A stretch of 64,000 nucleotides of DNA from Sipunculus nudus (Eukaryota; Annelida; Sipuncula; Golfingiida; Sipunculidae): contig CM049318.1 of NCBI GenBank assembly GCA_026874595.1, positions 21,801,456-21,865,455 of the forward strand, read 5' to 3'. Positions 58,826-64,000 of the stretch are shown piece after piece (positions within the stretch are counted from its first letter, which is position 1; each line of letters opens with the position of its first letter). The position numbers and the translations under genes are program-made. Under the pieces are notes generated by a model that saw only the letters and a list, made by a program, of their open reading frames with translations, did no database searches and was not told where the DNA came from.

Positions 58826-60995
58826 CAAGTGACCCATGGGTCATGACACTCAGCTGCCAAGCATGACCTGCGACATCATGGGCTGAGATTCAAAACTTCA
58901 AGTCAAATTTTGAGGAACCAATTTGCCAATTTGTTGAAATTTTCTACGACAACAGAAATATATATCACCTATGTCTGGTTAAAACACAGTGAATTGATGG
59001 ATTGAGGTAAATGTATGATTGTTAAGGTATCCAGAACTATTCCCATAGCTTACTTGATACCTGTCAGTCTCAAAAGGAACACCACAAAGGGCAAATATGA
59101 TCAAAATATATAGCAAAAAATCAAGGAAATCCATGCAAGAATTACTGAGAAACAGGTGGTTCTGTATGAATTTTTATTCAATACAAGCCAACTGTACTGC
59201 ACTTTCATATATGATGATAATATTTATTAATAAATATTTGACCCAAGATTTGCAAGATTACATTAATATACGTCCGACTGCCTTCACTTTAACAGTTCTT
59301 GAGATAATATGATCAAAAGGAATTTAAAGATGGTTGCCTGGTGGCCATTTTGGACTTCTGACAGGTCTGAAATCAGACAACAACCATTCTCTAAATCGGA
59401 CCAAAAATTGAAGGAAAATTACTGAAACTGCACTGAAAAAAGGATTTCTAAGGTGGCTAACTGGCAAACATAATGGATTTCTGACAAGTCTGACATTTGA
59501 TATCACACATCCTCCAATAAGAGACCAAACTTGGGGCAAATTCTCCAAATGATGTTACAGTAATGAATGTCCAAAACAATTCAAAAGGCATGTTCAGGCG
59601 CTCATATCAGATTTACAGATATGCAAATGTAAAAGTGTAGGTCCAATATTTTTTATTATCACTCTGCTTTTCAATGGGGTCAGCAGGGTTGGTAAACTGC
59701 AAAACCTGAAAGAAAAAAATTGCAGAAAGCATGACTAAGAGTCTTGTAATAAAATAAAGCCATCCTAAATCAAGTACACATCCACATATTATGAGAACAA
59801 ACACTTGCTTTTATATGTGGTGATTTATATAAAAATATTCAGATATCTAGGAAACTAAGTTTATTGCTAAGATTCCATAAAATAAACTGCAAAATGTTCC
59901 CATCATCTTATAAATCAGTAGCTAAACCTTAATACTATACTCTCATAGTGTTAATTCCTGGCAGAAGTATTCCAACAACAGTGTTTTGTTATGCAGTAAC
60001 GAGGTACTTATCACTCAGCCTTATCACTTAATAGCCTGATACAAAAGGGAGTCATATGTCACCAGTGTCACTCACAATTACAGCCACACGGTGAGATGTA
60101 CCAGCTGGAGTGCAAGCTTATATATACAAGAAAAATAGAGATGGTCTACAAAATAAGTTGACCTGACCTATGACCTTGGCCTTTTGCCCACATATCAACT
60201 GGATTCTTTCTAAATGATGGGTAACTACTAACCAATTACATCTGGCCGGGTGTAATTACTTGGCAACCAATGAGTGAATAACTTAGACCTGCAACCTTTA
60301 AACTCCTGACCAGCTGACCTCAAAATCAATTAGTTATTTCTTCATGCAAAAAGACCCATAAATATGAAGTTTGAATCACACTGAGTGATGCATAGATGTG
60401 GCATATGTGAAAGACTGAAGGTTTGGGTTGAAAAGTTTCACTTGAAATATGTTCACAAGCATTCAGAACAATATTGTGACCTTGACCTTTGACCTTTTGA
60501 ACTCAACTTCAATAGGCTTCTTCCCCTATTGGTAGGTAAGCCATATATGACAGATGAAAAGTATATATTGAAAAGTTTGCCTGAAAATGACTCCACGCAA
60601 GAAGAGGGTGCTGTGAACTTGACCTTTGACGTCAAAATCAACAGGTCTTTGCCCCTGTTGGCAGAGAAGCTATATCAGTGCTGAAAGGTTTGGAATGAAA
60701 GGTCTGGCTTGAAATGTGTCCACAACCTTTTCAAAGAAGTGGATCCTGTGACCCTGACCTTTGACCTTGTGACCTCAACATCTATAGGATTCTTCTCCAA
60801 CTTAGTAGGTGAGCTATATGTGAAAGATCAAAGAACTGGGATGAAAGGTTTGGCTTAAAATGCATCCACAGGCTTTTCAAAGAAGTTGGTTCTGTGACCT
60901 TGACCTTTGACCTTGTGACCTCAAAATAATTATGGTTCTTCTTGTTGGTAGGTGAGCTGTATGTGAAAGATGGAAGGTTTGGGATGAAAAGGCTC
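58826..60995 (+). repeat. Long dispersed repeat, right-truncated copy
   Basis: The left end GTGACCCATGGGTCATGAC is present. It then runs in parallel with 40786-42880, including the three-fold 330-bp block and the GACCTTGACCTTTGACC units, and stops before the GCTAAAAA end. Confidence 0.8.
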
Positions 60996-61370
60996 CTTGT
61001 TTTGTTTATATCAACGTCTTTATAATATGTGGTGGCCCGCAAAAATATTCAAAACAAATTCAACAAAGGCATCTGGCAGCAAGTCAGATAAGCCAGAGCT
61101 TTACAAATGGCGTTTTGCAACAAGTGACTTTTCTCATCCGAATAAATGCAACCTGCCGCCTAAGATTACATGTTTTTCCCGTTTGTCAACATTGCTGTGT
61201 TTACAAACATGTTGTTGAAAAACAAGTTCACACAACCTTCACGAAGGCCTTATAAGAACTTTTCACAACCGAAATTACCCTTAGATCATTAATAAATATA
61301 CAGAGGAAGCCATAATCACTTAAAATCTTTTTCAAAAGGTAGATAATTGGGCACCTTTAAGTGAGTTTAT

Positions 61371-61815
61371 TTATTCCCTGATTTGAACACTGCTCCCATT
61401 GTCATTCTCACTGTCTTCTTCATAATTATCAATATCGCTCATGTCATCATCCTCTGTCTTATTTTCCTCATGAAACAGGTTATCCGGAACTCACTCTCCA
61501 TCAAACAATTTAGGGATGACATTTCCTCCTTCATCCAACCATGTTTCAGGTGTCCCAATCATTTATAAGAGCCTTGTGCACATTTGCCGAGATATGGTTG
61601 AGAAGTTTGACCCTGGAGATTTTCTGCTCAAGGACATAGAGGCAGCGGGGAAGGTTGGCGGGGTCAAATGAAGTGAGCTTAGATAGAGTATCCTTTTCTT
61701 TTCTCTGCGGAATCTTGTTGGGAAGAAGTGTGTGCCAAACACGGTTCATATCTTGGCACTTACTCCTAATCCCAAAAAGGGCGCAAAAATACTTGTTCAC
61801 TGAAGCTGGTACTGT
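61371..61815 (-). pseudogene. Decayed coding fragment with acidic tail, family not identified
   Basis: The frame reads VNKYFCALFGIRSKCQDMNR, continues through LPRCLYVLEQKISRVKLLNH and reaches KALINDWDT before a TGA. A two-base shift then continues TPETWLDEGGNVIPKLFDGE, followed by an in-frame TGA and a highly acidic D/E/N tail to TAA at 61371. The resumption of coding-like text across one frameshift and one stop marks a dead copy. The LP..VL.Q.ISR block is faintly like proteins found in transposon-rich genomes, but I cannot name it. Confidence 0.45.
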
Positions 61816-62119
61816 TTAAGAAGCCCAAGAATAAGAAGAATTAATTAATATTTTGAAACTAGTTTCAAATATTTAAAGTGTACGTTTATTCCGCAAGTGA
61901 ATAAGAGAATCACCTCATAATTAATCAGATAAGTATACTCAAACTCTTCTGTATTACCATACAACGGATCAACCTAACCCTATTTGTTTTGTGTAACTGA
62001 TGACCTTGACCTTGAAATAAGTTACTATGCTTTGAGAACTACTTTATCGGAACCTCAATAAATCAATCTTCCACTGATTCCACTGAAACTGTGAGATTGT
62101 GTCAAAATAATAACATATA

Positions 62120-62515
62120 CAAATATTTCGTGCAAAAATAGGATATAATCTGCTTTAAGGGCCTCAAATTGACCTTGACCTTGACCTTAGGCCTTAATTG
62201 TACCCCAGATGGCCATGAAATCATGCTTATCATGTCGGCCATGCTTGAAAACATACAACTAGATACCAAGATTATCCAAATCTGGGAAGGCATTCCAGAA
62301 ATATTGTGATCCGAAGGTTGCATTGCATGATTGTGGCAAATCACCGATAAAGGGGGGAAGGGTTGGCTTTTTTTGAGCTGCAGGGCAGAACTACCGTCTG
62401 TGCAACTTAAGACTGCCATATTCTAATGTCCCAAAGTATACTTCAACGGAAAATACACCTAAGATTAACAATAAAATTTTGAAATTAAATCGATGTATCC
62501 CAGGGACTATTATGG
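62120..62515 (-). repeat. Inverted partner of 55918-56420
   Basis: The reverse complement shares the right-hand block ending GTCCCTGGGATACATCG and the GCAATGCAACCTTCGGATCA segment. Confidence 0.8.
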
Positions 62516-64000
62516 CTAGTGCTATTATTGAATGTGTATTTGTGATATGTTTCCACCTGCAACCCTTGTTTTGAACAGTTGCTTGTATTTTGTAATTATA
62601 TTTTAACTTGGCCCGGGCCAGTCAGAAGTTTCTTTAAGTCTAGTTTAGTGTTGAAAAATGAGGAAGTCTTTTGTTTTCTTTTGTGTAAACTCAAATGTAG
62701 TATTATACTGAGTGTCCCTGAAGGCCTGAGAGGGCCTTGGCTGACCATAAGCTTTATTATTAGGGCATATAAATTCTTGAATATGGTGTAAACTTATTTG
62801 TCTTTAAGCTAGTTTGTACACAGTCATTAATAGAGACCTCAGCTGGGCCTGGACTGGCCTCAGGCTCAGTTATTAAGAAGCTTAAAATGCAGAAGACTCA
62901 TTTGCCTTATGTTATAACTTTCTGCCCTCACTTATTATATCAGTTTGAGCTGATATAATCTGTTTTTTTTATGCCTGAGGTATCTTGCAGTGTAATAGAA
63001 AATTAAAGATTGCATTAAGGTTCTTCTATTTTTTGCATATACACTCTCAGAATAACAATTTCAATAAAACAAAATTTCTTCAAAATAATTAAAATTTTTA
63101 ATTAATAAATGGACCAGACCACTTGGACTGGTCTGCTCTTGGTACAATGTTGCCTACAGCTAGACCAGACCAGGACTGGACCGCTGTTTTTCATCTGAGT
63201 GAAAAAAAATGGGAAATATGGTATCAAGCTATAAGCCTTATTTTCAAACAAATGAACTATCCTTTTGAAGAATTGTTTATACATAAATGCAACTAAAAGC
63301 TGTAAAAAAATATTTGTGACAAGCAGCTTAAAGCATATACCTAACTCTCGCCATAAAATTTTCCATAAGAGTAAAAATATGTTTATTGACTCGTAATTAA
63401 CCATGAGTAAGCAGCTCTGTATATACGAATGGGTTATACCTCACACTTGTACAAGGCTGGCTTATCAACAGAACCAATCAACAGAACCCTAAAGAAATCA
63501 GTTGAGCACCCTAGATGTCAGCACTGCAGGTGCCAACATGTCTTTGAAGAGCAATGCTTGTCTGCGGTTGTATACCTTATGAGGTGGATGGGGAGAAGTG
63601 GATATATATAATTTCAACAATTTTTGTCTACCTGTCTGACAGTGTACCATGTATATAAAACATTATTGAAATGCTGCCACTTTATACTTTTTTAAAAGGA
63701 TTATTTTTAATACTTTTTTGTACTTTTTTCAGGTGTAAATACTTTTTTGTACTTTTTTTTAGCAAAATAGCATGGTCAGTCTGGGTAATCCAGTGGTATA
63801 TCAAAAGATTAAAAAGAGTTATAATGAGATCTGACTAAGTGCTTTCCCAGTGTCTTTTGAGGAATGTGTGTTCTCTGTTGTGTGGAATTTATGCTGAGCT
63901 GTCGGTGTCTGTATATTACGGTTTATTCTGACCAGGCAGGTTAGATACTTCAATATGGGATTTTGCTGATGCAGCTTCTCCTGTAGATGGAGGAGATGAA
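62516..64000. other. No supported gene
   Basis: It holds a cluster of GGACTGGTCTG/CAGACCAG palindromic text at 63110-63190 and repeated ACTTTTTTGTACTTTTTT at 63660-63765. Exon-like pieces at 63440-63488 and at the window edge (from 63983, minus) have splice-like borders but no family match. Confidence 0.35.

Noticed and set aside
63440-63488. 49-bp minus-strand exon-like piece (after TTTCTTTAG, before GTATAA)
   Set aside because: The splice borders look acceptable, but the 16-residue product matches no known block, including the GH63 N-terminus.
63880-63983. Open frames following CTACAG at the right window edge (minus strand)
   Set aside because: Two frames are open at once and the upstream context is cut off, so coding cannot be decided.

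Overview
This window is eukaryotic, AT-rich and repeat-laden. It looks like an invertebrate animal genome, most likely a marine mollusc. That guess rests on a lophotrochozoan-style Ptf1a gene, GT-AG spliced genes with large repeat-filled introns, and many dispersed repeats carrying phrases such as GACCTTGACC and runs of GACGGACAGA, which from memory are common in mollusc genomes. No prokaryotic operon, rRNA, CRISPR array or intact tRNA gene was seen.

Layout. (1) 726-1572, minus strand: a complete two-exon Ptf1a gene, 200 residues, with its bHLH domain and both C-terminal tryptophan motifs, preceded by a GC-richer promoter-like block to about 2170. (2) 2.2-25 kb: upstream or intergenic DNA with SINE-like copies, microsatellites, GAGTC-pentamer repeats, a small palindromic element and a few GC-richer islands, but no further gene that I can support. 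(3) 25168-29712: a 30-bp minisatellite of about 150 units. Its unit length is a multiple of three and lacks stops in one frame on each strand, so it produces long artificial ORFs. (4) 29.7-31.4 kb: a possible hAT-like remnant and a single SEFIR-domain coding fragment (IL-17 receptor/Act1 type) abutting a 592-bp element with terminal inverted repeats. (5) 34159-55787, minus strand: the 3' part of a glycoside hydrolase family 63-like gene. Nine exons join in perfect phase into 526 residues ending at a stop codon, and one intron of about 11 kb is almost entirely repeats. (6) 55.8-64 kb: more repeats, a decayed coding fragment at 61371-61815, and presumably the unseen 5' part of the GH63-like gene further out.

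The two supported genes have no obvious functional link: one is a pancreas/neural-type bHLH transcription factor, the other a predicted glycosidase. The most notable items are the 75-bp coding tandem repeat inside the GH63-like catalytic domain, the SEFIR fragment, the two-strand-open minisatellite with higher-order structure, and several unrelated repeat families that share the palindrome GGTGGCGCCACC or a GCTAAAAA terminus. All similarity statements come from reading motifs by eye; no database search was run.
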